Origin: Caenorhabditis remanei
Lineage: Eukaryota; Nematoda; Chromadorea; Rhabditida; Rhabditidae
DNA: 64,000 bases
Direction of reading: 5' to 3'
NCBI RefSeq assembly: GCF_010183535.1
Contig: NC_071332.1
Coordinates: forward strand, 19,716,001-19,780,000
Part shown: positions 10,406 to 20,973 of the stretch, in pieces
How the letters are laid out: the number at the start of each line of letters is the position of its first letter
Position numbering within the stretch: position 1 is the stretch's first letter
Program-made: the position numbers and the translations under genes
Notes under the pieces: model-generated
What the model was told of the DNA's origin: nothing
Database searches by the model: none
Seen by the model: only the letters and a program-made list of their open reading frames with translations

Positions 10406-12647
10406 CTAACATTCAGGACGGCGACGAATATTTAAATACTTGGAACTCAATTCAGTGCAAATTTCGGTTCGAAGACCTGCCAAACCGTGTAGAATCCAAA
10501 GATGATGGACTCCTGTATCGTTGAAATAAGTTATAGTGGGGCCTAATTGGGATTCAAGTAAATTCTGGTCATCTTGGAAGGTTTTGTAGTCAAAGTGCAG
10601 GTTTTTGAGGGTGTTGGAGAAGAGGAAGCGCTGCAATGGAAAAATTGGATTTCTGTTCTTCAGGGATTCATAAAATCTTGAAAAAAATTTCCAAAAGCTC
10701 AAAATCTTTGGATTCCTGAATTCCTGAATCCTGAATAACCTAGATTCACAAATCTTCAAATTCCTGGATCCTTAGATTCCTGATTCTTGAAATTTCGAAT
10801 GGTTCGGATTCTGAAACTCCCAAATTCCGGAATTTTAGATTTCAGAAATTCTGAAGTTCTAATGTTTCGGAAACTCTATTTCTAGAACTCAATATTTCTG
10901 GATTCCTGGATATTAAAATTTCTAAACTTTTTCTAGATGGAATTTTCAGAGTCATGAAATTTCTGGATATCCAGATTTCTAGATCTTTGGTTTCTTTTTT
11001 TTTCAAAATTCCTGATTTTCCAGATTCTCAAAATCATGAATTTCTGGAATTCTAGAATTCCAGTCTCCTAGATTTCTAGATTTCAGTATACCGCATTTTT
11101 AGGATTCAGGAAATCTAGAAATTTCTCAAGAATCTTAAGAAGAACGAAAATTAGAATTTCGGGATTCTAAAGATCCAGGAATTTAGTTTTTTTTACGATT
11201 TTCAATTTCAGACTTCTGAATTCCTAGATTCCCGAATTCCTAGATTCCTGAATTCCTAGATCCCTGAATTCCAAGATCCCTGAATTCCTAGATTTCAAAA
11301 TTCGAAGTTTCCTAATTTCCTAGAATCCAGAATTTTTGGATTCCTGAATTTCTAGACTCCGGAATTTCTCAATTTTTAAAATTTTTAATTTTCAAATTTA
11401 CCTCATTCATCCTCAGCACCTCCTGCCCAGTTATCAACTCAAAAGAATTCACATGAGCCTTCTTAAAATGTTGAAAATGCTCGATTGAATTGCAAACCGT
11501 GAATCCCAGAATCTCGATTTCAACTGAATTCTTCCATTGGGGAAGCTGGACGACTTCCTGTAACAAAAACGGATTTAAAAAAAGATAAATTTTAAATTAT
11601 AATTCATCCCTACCTCTAAATCCAATACCCGCTCATTTCTCTTCGGCTCAATTATCCATATCATATTGAGTCGTAACGTTGGATCGAGGTACGGTAGGGC
11701 ACACATTATCTGGCTTGCTTTGGACACGGTCAAGTCCAAATCCTTCACTTTCAACTGGTTTCTTTTCGACCTCAACACTTTTTCCATATTCACACAGAAT
11801 CCAGGAATCTCTACTTCAATTTTCAGCTGGAAGAACTGCAAAATCCCGTTTTGATGCTTGAGGAGAATCCAGAAATCCTTGAAAAATAGTGTCAAAAAGT
11901 CAATGTCACTGACAAAATTCTCCCATTCGTCATCCCCATCACTCCATGTCACATTGCACCCGTATTCGTGTTGATTGTAGGTGATGAGGAGATGATTTTT
12001 CAGAAATCTCATGATGATTTCGATTCGGTTGGGTTTCAAGGTTTTGATAAGGAGACCAGAGAGATGGGCTTCCGGGAGGAGGTGGTCGATGGTGAGCCAG
12101 AGGAATCGACACGTTTTACGGAGGGCTTGGCTGGAAATGGGAGAGTTTTAAAATTTTGGGATTCCAGAATCAAAAAAAAAACTGGAAACCCAGATTCAGA
12201 ATAATATTAAGAAGTTGAAAATCTGGAAATCTAGGTCTCCTGAAATGAGAACCAAGAATAAGATGGACATCGGGACAAACGGACACTAGGACAAACACAA
12301 TAAACCGCGGGATCCCTTGAAAGTCAGGAATCAGAAAATAGACATCTGTACACCCAGACACTTGGACAGACATCGGACATCCGGACATACCGACAAGCTA
12401 ACATTCCCAGGGTGTCAGAATTCAGACACGCGCTTGGACATCCGGACATACAGACATACGGACATCACTTCCAAATTTTAGGATTTCAGGAATCGAGAAA
12501 GTCAATAACCTAGAAAACCAGGATCTCGAAAATTCTGAAACCTAAAAGTTGGACATCCGAAATCACTACTCACATCTCTGGATAGTTACAGTAGTCTAGT
12601 ATAGCAGACACTGCTCTCGCCGGCATATTCGGAAGGTAAGCTGTCAT
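10406..12647 (-). CDS. F-box and FTH protein, four exons, 323 aa
   Basis: Exons 12647-12574, 12130-11614, 11557-11402 and 10630-10406 (972 nt, frame closed). The F-box is TAYLPNMPARAVSAILDYC, then QALRKTCRFLWLTIDH. The FTH region has YNQHEYGCNVTWSDGD and FKDFWILLKHQNGIL. An extra phase-0 intron (11613-11558) interrupts the FTH domain at LDLE/EVVQLPQWKNSVEI, a position uninterrupted in all the other genes. The last exon has FLFSNTLKNLHFDYKT and ends in RRRPEC without the VP..AVI motif. AATAAA on the minus strand at 10352-10347. Its first exon and upstream DNA are copied, inverted, at 3836-4142. Confidence 0.85.
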
Positions 12648-12835
12648 TTTCAGCCAAGAAAATTGATTTTTGAAAGTTTTATAATACATAGACAGGGGAG
12701 GAGGAGGAAATAAACCGGTTTGGGTCGTCTCGCTTATCAACAAATTTTCTTATCAGTATTGCATTCGATTCTCTTTTTTTCTATTCATATTTCGGACAAA
12801 AAAGTAATATTTTTTGTTCCTTGTTCGATCAGAAA

Positions 12836-13655
12836 ATGGCACCACCGTCTTCACTGACTACATTGGACCTGGCTCCTGGATTTCAAAATTCCTGGGAATC
12901 CAGATTTTTTCTAAATTCTGTTATTTTCAGATTCCTAGACTCCTAGATTCCAAGATTTCCAGATTATTGAATATCTAGAATTTTGGTTCTCTAGATCCCT
13001 GAATTCTTGAAGTTTCTGTAAATTGTTCATTTTCAAATTTCTCGGTTTCTGAATTCTACAATGTCTGGAATATTAAATTTTCCAATTTTTAGATCTTTTG
13101 AGTTCATGGCTTCCTAGACTTCATACTTTTGAAACGCGTTTTCCAATAATTTTGTAGAAAAAAAAGACAAAAGCGCCCCAGTTCGGCTTATGGATAGTCT
13201 GGCGGGCCTTGGGCGCGTTTGCTCGACGGTTTTCTTTTAGCTTAAAAAAATATTAGCCTGAAATATAACGTTTTCCGCAAAACATTAAAAACGCGTCTCA
13301 GGTGGGCCAGATTCCTCCGTTTCTAATTTCAGAATCTTGACTTTTTCCAGCATGAACATCTCTACGACAACCGAATCCAAATCCACACAACCTCCACCAT
13401 CATCCAAATCATTTTCAAAAGAAATGCAATCCAAATGATGCTAAAAAACGGCAGAAACCAGAAATCAGTCTTTATTTCCTACTCCAACCACGAAAATGGG
13501 TGTGAACTTTTCTATCGAAACTCGAAAAAAAAATACTAGAAAAGGCGTGTTATTTGAAAATTTTCAAAACGTATTTCCAGCTAGCTCTATGTCATCAAAA
13601 CTGTCAAAATGTAAGACTGGAATTTCTCATCACTCGGAGAATATTTAGTCTCAAC
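12836..13655 (+). pseudogene. N-terminal piece of a paralogue of the 2097-3847 gene
   Basis: ATG at 12836 begins an exon like that of the 2097-3847 gene (LTTLDL) but breaks off before the rest of the F-box. From 13351, after a ctttttccag acceptor, there is a copy of its exon 2 with a deletion removing the LRKT part, then FISYSNHENGCELF, a frame-breaking A-run, and similarity that ends at the codons for RRIFSLN (about 13643). The missing second half of such a gene lies at 19150-19560. Non-functional. Confidence 0.75.
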
Positions 13656-13777
13656 GGAGGCAGCTCCCCCAGCTTCCTGGACGCTATATTTATGGCCAGG
13701 CCGAGTTATGTCTGGAACATTCCTTGGTAAGAAATTTTAACACGGAATCCGGATAAAAATCTTTATTAGAATTTATT

Positions 13778-14786
13778 TCAATCAAGAATCACACAACCTT
13801 CTGGAACATCACATTTTTTTACAAACTTGAACTCAAAAAACATATAAGTATTTTTCACCTTAAGTACTTTTTCTTTGTTGTCATTAACATTGAAGTACCA
13901 AATTTTCCCAATCTCTCCAAGCGACTCGAAAGATGCACCGAAAGCGTTAATGAACAAGTTCTCTCGGACCTCTTTGAGCACCCACAAGTACTTATCGTAC
14001 TCATGGAATTGAAGAAAGTTCTGAAAAATTGATATATGGACATCTGGACGAGCAGACAAACCTCTTTTATTGCTCGTAACGTCTCCACGTCTATATTGCC
14101 AAACTGAATGGAAGTAATAGAAAAATGAGAGAGATCCTGATTGTTTTTTGACGATTCCAACTTCACAGTCTCACTAATGGTGATGGGCGCATTGTAATAT
14201 TCGATAGACTTGAGATATTTTGGGTCCGCATGCTGTATGATTTGACGGGCGAGTTCCTGTGAACCCGCGTTGATTACGATAGATTCAGTTGCAAATGGTT
14301 TTTGTGACTTCATCACTTCTTCGAATTTTTCAAAAAAGTACTTTGTATTTACAGTGATCCTCTCGAATGGTGGCTTTTGAGAGTTAAGGGCAACTTTGAA
14401 ATCATGAAAAACCGCATCCAGATGGTTCAAGTTCTCCACAAATTTAATTTTGGATCCACTAATCGCTTTTAACGATATTCTGCATCCGTTCCCATGTCCT
14501 TCATAGGTTAAGTTGAAGTCTACATTTGGAAGCCCAAAGAAGGGAGCAAAGAACACCAGTTTTTTTGCACCCAAAGTTTCACAGTTGATTTGTTTCATGC
14601 CGATTCCCGGTTTCTTGTCATCAATAAAGTTCCTTAAGTCCCAACAAGTTTTGCGAACGGATTGGCTAAAAATTAGGAGATTGTAAAGCGAAAAAATCGG
14701 ATAAAAACTTACATTGCAATATAATCCAAATTATTCATTATCTTTTCCATTGGAACATCAGGAATTTCCAGAAAAGACGGTGACAT
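13778..14786 (-). CDS. F-box and FTH protein, 306 aa
   Basis: Exons 14786-14713, 14665-14062 and 14020-13778 (921 nt, frame closed). A close paralogue of the 955-2003 gene in inverted orientation. F-box: SFLEIPDVPMEKIMNNLDY and SVRKTCWDLRNFIDDKKP. FTH: YEGHGNGCRISLKA, VFHDFKVALNSQKPPFER, DLSHFSITSIQ. Tail: IWYFNVNDNKEKVLKV and VPEGCVILD. Intron positions and lengths are almost the same as in the other copies. AATAAA on the minus strand at 13767-13762. The upstream sequence (cttatcggcgtttacac, forward) is shared with the genes starting at 18972 and 20658. Predicted SCF adaptor. Confidence 0.9.
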
Positions 14787-15843
14787 TTTTAAGACTGAGC
14801 GTGAAAGTGAAGAAATCGATGGGTGTTGGTTTGACTTTCTTCCTTTTTCTTATCGGCGTTTACACTATTTTTTGTTTATACCTGTCATCGTCCGCTAGTC
14901 TCTACTCATGATGATACGTAGAAAAATTAAAGTTTTTCTCAACAAATGTAGAAATGTATGCCACGGTATGTCGGAAGACGGAATTCCGCGCAGTTCTGAT
15001 ACAGTACTGGTCATAAAGAATGCGACACTTGCAGTTTTTAGTTGAAAATGGTCAACTATTTCGGTAAATCCGGTAGGGAAATGGACATTTTTGTTGAAGG
15101 TATCAATTTCGCAATACTCCTTGGTTTGTTTGCTGGCAGCAGGTCAGGGAAGGTACATAGATAACAAAATGAATTTATTTATTTGTTTATCGAGAAGAGA
15201 AATGAGGAATGGAAGTACAAAAAGTGAGAGAAATAGAAGAACAATGACCTGAGGACGGTTCGGAACCAGAAAAATATCGACAATCGGTGCTCGAAAAACA
15301 AAAAATGTGACAATTTACAGTAAAATTGACCGATTTGAACACCTGGAACCAAAAATAACACAAAGTTTATACGAAAAAAATGAAGGGACCCTTTGGAACC
15401 GTTTTTAACCGGAAAATACGAACAATCCGGGTAAAGTCGGTTTCAAAACGTCTAGGGAGCTCGGAACACTTCGAAATACAAAAAAATACACGAAAATATC
15501 AACATCTATAGAAATGGCTGGAGAATACATAGTAAGTAGAGTTGAAACAGTATAAAGCTGTAAAACATGACCTCGGGACGTTTCAAAACGGTTTTAAACC
15601 GGAAAAAGTGGTTTTGAAATGTCTGGCTGAGCTCATTGGTACAAAAGACTGTTAAGAAAGTACAAAAACTGAAATGAAAACTGTGCAAGACGTTTTGAAA
15701 CTATCTTAAACTCAAAAAATCAATTTTGAAACGTCCGGTTGCAAAATTAGACAAGAAATAGAACGCGTAAGGGTTACAAGGTAAAATCAACACAATAGGA
15801 CTTTTTGAAACCATTTCAAAACGTCTCTACAAAAAAAGTTGGC
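14787..15843. other. intergenic with promoter copies and repeats
   Basis: 14787-14990 is the shared upstream region of the 13778-14786 gene. 15003-15057 is one end of the palindromic element that begins AGTACTGGCCATAAAG. 15070-15230 is an inverted copy of 4310-4510. 15230-15840 has imperfect repeats around gtttcaaaacgtc and gttttaaaccgg, with no coding pattern. Confidence 0.65.
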
Positions 15844-16881
15844 CTAACCATGAATAACTGCTCCTTCTGGCACCTCCGCCATTCCCACATACTTAAAATA
15901 CACGTGATAATCATCCCTCTTCACTTGAACAACTCTCTCCGAGTTAGCTGGAATCTCAAAATACCAGGTGTCCTCTTTTTTCACGGTTTTGATGGGACCA
16001 CCTCCAAAAGATTCGGTGAGCTGCTTGACACTTGGCACCTTGCGTGGATACACCTGCAGGAACTTCTCCATGGATGTGCCCGATTGGAACATCTGGAATT
16101 TTAACCATCTGGAGATTTTCAGACTAAATTTTTTTGTGTACCTGTATAATTCCGTTGACAGATCCCATATTGAATTTCCCATAACAAATCTTGGCTCTCG
16201 AGAAATGCTCAAAGTGCTGGACTGGAAAATCCGAGAGATCAACTGAACTCATATCAATCTGTGTGGCCTGTTTCCATTGCTCTATGCCGACGAGCTCCTC
16301 GATCTTGAGCTCCATGTCTTGCCCGTGCTCCGCGGAGATACAGAGAAATTTCAGGTGGGTTGGACTGAAATATGGCAGGACTTTCATGACTTGCTCATGA
16401 TTGCAAGCGGAGATTTTTAAGGCATCCGCATGAATCGGGGTCTTCGTAGTCTTGAACACATTTTCAAGATTCGCGGGGAACGCCGGGGATCCTTTGGTAG
16501 AGAAACGGACATAGAAATCTCGGAGAGCCAAAATCGGGGGAGTGGCCAAAATTTTGAAGTCCCCCAAAAACGCCTTCATAAAATCCTTGCCCTTGGTGAA
16601 TTTCTCTCCGGATGCTCCAGTTTTTGTCCATCTGATGTTACAACCCTTTTCGTGTTTGTAGTAGTTTAAGGAGATCCGTGGGGTGCCCGGAGGATCATGG
16701 TATTCCATGAGGAATTTGATAGATGGTCCGATGTCTTCGACCTCGATTCGATTCAAGGGAATTCTGAAAATAAATAATATTTTTTAAATAGTAGTGCTGA
16801 AAGTGGGGGGTACCCTGCAGATTTGTTCTTAAGGATATCCTCCATCGGGGCAACCGGCAAGCCTAGATGAGTAGCAGGCAT
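15844..16881 (-). CDS. FTH protein with truncated F-box, 312 aa
   Basis: Exons 16881-16814, 16763-16142 and 16092-15844 (939 nt, frame closed). Exon 1 gives only the first half of an F-box (HLGLPVAPMEDILKNKSAG). Exon 2 starts directly with IPLNRIEVEDIGPS, so the LRKTC..LR.FI half present in every other complete copy is missing (about 25 residues). The FTH part is intact: YKHEKGCNIRW, FLGDFKILATPP, IEQWKQATQIDMSS, FPVQHFEHF. Tail: TWYFEIPANSERVVQV and VPEGAVIHG. SKP1 binding may be lost, as expected of a family member that has become F-box-less. No clear AATAAA is seen. Confidence 0.8.
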
Positions 16882-17900
16882 GGCTGAAAATAATCTTTTG
16901 GTAGGTTGTGGGGTGTCAATTGGGGTCTTTTTCGAATTTGAGTAGGAGAAGAGAAGCAGCAAGGATAGCGACAGGGATAGCGTTAGGGATAGCGACAGGG
17001 ATAGCGTTAGGGATAGCGATATGGATAGCGATATGGACAGCGTGAAACTGTTGGGTGAGAGACATGGAGCGTGAAGACGCAGAGATATCTTGATCATTGT
17101 ATGCATGACGTGGCACTCAGATTCCTCAGAAATTTCGGGAACAAATTTCTGGCTAACTTTTCAGGTTTGCAGGTTACTAAGGGTCAGTTATCACTAAAAT
17201 TGGTATAAAAAAGGTGAGAAGCGGAACGTGATAGCCAAGGACAATGAGTACCACTGGAAACATAGACACCGCATGAAGGACATGTGTTCGAATGCTTGTT
17301 GTGTTGCTTTTTCAAAGTGAAGAGTTAGACGCAGAGAGAGAAAGTGGGGAATAGAGTGATGGGTTCGTGTGGTTATGGATTCGAAATTGATGGTGGGCAA
17401 TGGGACATTCGAGAGATCTGAATGATTAGACGCAGAGAGATAGATCTAGGAAAACATGAGCGCGGGAGGGCGGGGCTTATGGGTGGAATAAACAATGAAT
17501 AGATGATGTGTCATAGAGTATTCCAACTAGGAGAGGGCGGGGCTTATGGGCCGTAGAGATTATAGATTTCAAAATATCAAAACAGGAAACAATGATACGG
17601 TGATGTGTCATACTTCTTGAAGCTTGACTGAAGTTCCCAATCACTGTCCCCTCTGACGGCTGATGAGTATCACTGGTACTACCGTACTGCTGGGAGCAAG
17701 ATGGCTCAGCTTTTCGTAAATTGATAAGTCGAAAGTCTTAGAGTAACCAGTAATTTATGATAAAGATTTATGATTTTATTCACGTCTTCTTCTTTTCGTT
17801 TAATAAATAGAAATAACATTTACATCGCATAGTAATTTTTCTATTCTCCGTCTCCACTTTCAACACGAAATCCGGATAAAAGTCTTTATTACAATTAATT
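16882..17900. repeat. intergenic with minisatellites and an FTH exon scrap
   Basis: 16965-17042 is a 12-bp minisatellite (gatagcgacagg/gatagcgttagg). 17455-17615 is a tandem pair of about 70 bp, each with gagggcggggcttatggg and gatgtgtcat. 17640-17745 on the plus strand resembles the exon 3 of the fragment at 150-347 (LTADEYHWYYR). The rest, 17100-17450, shows nothing I recognise. Confidence 0.6.
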
Positions 17901-18972
17901 TCAATCACGAATCACATAACCTTCTGGAACCTCACATTTTTCAATGAAGAAGAACTCAAACAATATATATTTGTTATACACCTTAAGGACTCTTTCTTTA
18001 TTGCCAGGAACATTGAAAAACCAATTTTCCCCTTTCTCTTCAGGCGACTCGAACGCTGCTCCAAAAGCGTCAATGAACAAGTTCTCTCGTACAACATTGA
18101 TGACGAACAAGTACTTATCGTACTCATGGAATTGAAGAAAGTTCTGAAAATGTTTATGTAGATGGACATCTGGACGAATAGACAAACCTCTTTTATTGTT
18201 CGCAACGTCTCCACGTCTATATTGTCAAACTGAATGGAAGTAATAGAAAAATGAGAGAGATCCTGATTGTTTTTCGACGATTCAAACTTCAATTTCTCTC
18301 TAATGACTATGACCTCATGCGAATTGATGTTGAACCTCATAGTCTCATGAATGCTGGTATATCCATGCGGATGGATGTCGATTAATTTGAGATATGTTGG
18401 GTCCGCATGCTGTAGAATTTGACGGGCGTGTTCCAGAGAATTCACGTAGATTTCCATACGTTCAGTTGCTATTGGTTTTTGGGACATCATATTTTCCTCG
18501 AATTTTTCAAAAAACGTCTTTGAAGTTACAGTGATCATCTCGAATGGTGACTTTTGAGTGTTTATGGCAATTTTGAAATCATGAAGAACGGCATCCAGAA
18601 AGTTCAAGTTTTCCACAATTTTAGTTTTGTATAAGCCGTCACTTGTAGCACGCAACATTCTGCATCCGTATTCATGTTTTTCATATCTTACGTTTATATA
18701 TGCACCTTTTGGTCCTAAGGAAGGGAAAATGATAGCCAATCGGACTAGTGTATCGGACTTTTCAGAAATGTTAATTCTTTTCACGCAAGCTTCCGGTTTC
18801 TTGTCGTCAATAAAGTTCCGAAGGTCCCAACAGGTTTTGCGAACGGATTGACTAAAAATTAGGAGATTGTAAAGCGACAAAATCGAATAAAAACTTACAT
18901 TGCAATATAATCCAAGTTATTCATTATCATTTCCATTGGAAGATCAGGAGTTTCCAGAAAAGACGGTGACAT
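17901..18972 (-). CDS. F-box and FTH protein, 326 aa
   Basis: Exons 18972-18899, 18851-18188 and 18143-17901 (981 nt, frame closed). A paralogue of the 955-2003 gene. F-box: SFLETPDLPMEMIMNNLDY, SVRKTCWDLRNFIDDKKP. FTH: YEKHEYGCRMLRAT, VLHDFKIAINTQKSPFEM, FEENMMSQKPIATERM, and an insertion of about 20 residues (YTSIHETMRFNINSHEVIV) relative to its sister at 13778. Tail: NWFFNVPGNKERVLKV and VPEGYVIRD. AATAAA on the minus strand at 17890-17885. Predicted SCF adaptor. Confidence 0.9.
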
Positions 18973-19149
18973 TTTTAGGAATGAGAGGGAAGGTGAGGAA
19001 ATCGATGGGTGTAGGTTTGACTCTCTTCCTTTTTCTTATCGGCGTTTACACTATTTTTTTTGTTTGTCACCGGACAGTCCGCTGGCCTCTACACATGATG
19101 ATAAGTAAAAAATTAAGTGCTTGCTCAGCAAATGTAAAAACGTATGCCG

Positions 19150-19560
19150 TAACGAGAACATTCTGGAAATGCTGCGGTGTACTTTGCCCGTAAAAGTGGA
19201 AGATCTCACTTTGCACGTGTCAGCCAAATTTCAGGTTTATGATTTTCTGAATCTCGTCGACTCAACACATCTGACCTTTTTGACTGTAATTGGTACTAAC
19301 TTGGATGAATCTCAACTAGAAAACATGAATAGCCTGAAAAAACTTCAAGTTGGCAATTCTATCACTGACATCCCTTTGGCAAGACTCACAAATTTGGAGG
19401 AAGTAATTATAAATTACCGATTGGTCAAGTTTAACGATGTTTTATTTTTGAAAGAGGTACATATCTCTGAACTTCTCTCTGAAAATTCTCAATTCCAAAC
19501 GTTCACTGCTTCATCTTCTAACTGCAAACCTTCCCTAGTTAATGCATATTCGCCCAGATG
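19150..19560 (+). pseudogene. C-terminal piece of a paralogue of the 2097-3847 gene
   Basis: Open from NENILEMLRCTLPVKVEDL through FLNLVDSTHLTFLTVIGTNL, MNSLKKLQVGNSITDI and VLFLKE to a donor-like gag/gtacat, then the first part of exon 3 (FQTFTASSSNCK), which breaks off near 19530. There is no start or F-box: the sequence upstream (19080-19149) is the promoter region of the neighbouring F-box gene. It continues exactly where the piece ending near 13643 stops (codons for SLN then EN). Confidence 0.8.
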
Positions 19561-19610
19561 ACCAAGAATTGAACGCGAAACCCGGATAGAATTATTTATT
19601 AGAATCAATT

Positions 19611-20658
19611 TCAATCACGAATCACATAACCTTCTGGAACAGAACATTTTTTAATAAAGCTGAACTCAAAACTATCGTGTCTTTTCAACACGGTAAGGAC
19701 TTTTTCTTCGTTTTCAGGAACACTGAAAAACCAATTTAGGTCCAACTCTTCACCATTTTCGTCCCACTCTTCATCCGGTTTGAAAGTTGTCCCAAAAGCG
19801 TCTATGAACATGTTCTCGACGACATTATTGGACACGTACAAGTGCTTATCGTACTCATGGAATTGAAGATAGTTCTGAAAATGTTTATGTAGATGGACAT
19901 CTGGACGAACAGACAAACCCTTTTTATCGCTCGAATTGTCTCCACGTTTAGATTCTCTAACTGAATGGAAGCAGTAGCAAAATGAGAGAAGTTCTGAATG
20001 TTTTTCGACGATTCAAATTTCACATCCTCACGAATAAAGATCATGGACTCCGGCCGACAGATGCCGATTGATTTGAGATGCTTTGGGTCCGCATTCTGTA
20101 TGATTTGACGGGCGTGTTCCAGAGATTCCTCGTAGATTTCCATACGTTCAGTTGCTATTGGTTTTTGAGACTTCATACTTTCCTCGAGTTTTTCAAAAAA
20201 GGTTCTTGGGGATACAGTGATTAACTCGAATGGTGAGTTTTGAGTGTTTAGGGCAACTTTGAAATCATGAAAAACGGCATCCAGATAGATCAAGTTTTCC
20301 ACAGTTTTATCTTTGTATCCGTCACTTGTTTTACCCAAAATTCTGCATCCGTTTTCATGTTTTTCATAAGTTAAGTCGATATACATGGTTTCTGGAGGGT
20401 CAAAAAAAGGGACATCGATCGCCAGTCCGACTGCTGTATCGGAAATTTGATCAATGCTAATTTGTTTTATATTGATTCCTAATTTATTGTCGTCAATAAA
20501 GTTCCGGAGGTCTCAACAAGTTTTGCGAACGGCTTGACTTAAAATTAGGGGATTGTAAAGTGAAAAAAACCGGTGAAAACTCACATTGAAGGATATCCCA
20601 AGTTATTCATTATCATTTCCATTGGAAGATCAGGAGTTTCCAGAAAAGACGGTGGCAT
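19611..20658 (-). pseudogene. F-box and FTH gene with TGA at a conserved Trp
   Basis: Exons 20658-20585, 20537-19919 and 19874-19611 (957 nt) keep one frame over 318 codons, but codon TGA at 20515-20513 replaces the TGG of RKTCW present in the sister genes. The rest looks intact: SFLETPDLPMEMIMNNLGY, YEKHENGCRILGKT, VFHDFKVALNTQNSPFEL, FSHFATASIQLENL, tail NWFFSVPENEEKVLTV and VPEGYVIRD. Exon 2 ends in AGG/gttt instead of GAG/gttt. The protein would stop inside the F-box. It is a very recent null, a polymorphism or a base error. Confidence 0.75.
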
Positions 20659-20973
20659 TTTTAGGAATAAGAGGGAAGGTGAGGAAATCGATGGGTGTTG
20701 GTTTGCCTCTCTCTTCCTTTCTCTTATCGGCGTTTACACTATTTTTTTGTTTGTCACCGGACAGTCCGCTGGCCTCTACACATGATGATACGTCAAAAAA
20801 ATTAAGTGCTTGCTCAGCGAATTCTATACAAATGTAGAAATGTATGCCACTGTATGTTGGAGGACGGAATTTCGCGCAGCTCTGATAATAAGTCTATAAT
20901 GAATATGTGGACAAAACTGAACTAAATTAAATATTTCCAATTTATTGAATCAAAAAATCACAAAATAATCACA

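Noticed and set aside
13660..13740. Possible short coding exon between the gene-2 piece and the 13778 gene
   Set aside because: The string ctggaacattccttggtaag matches the untranslated flank of the 955-2003 gene, so it is a copied 3' region.
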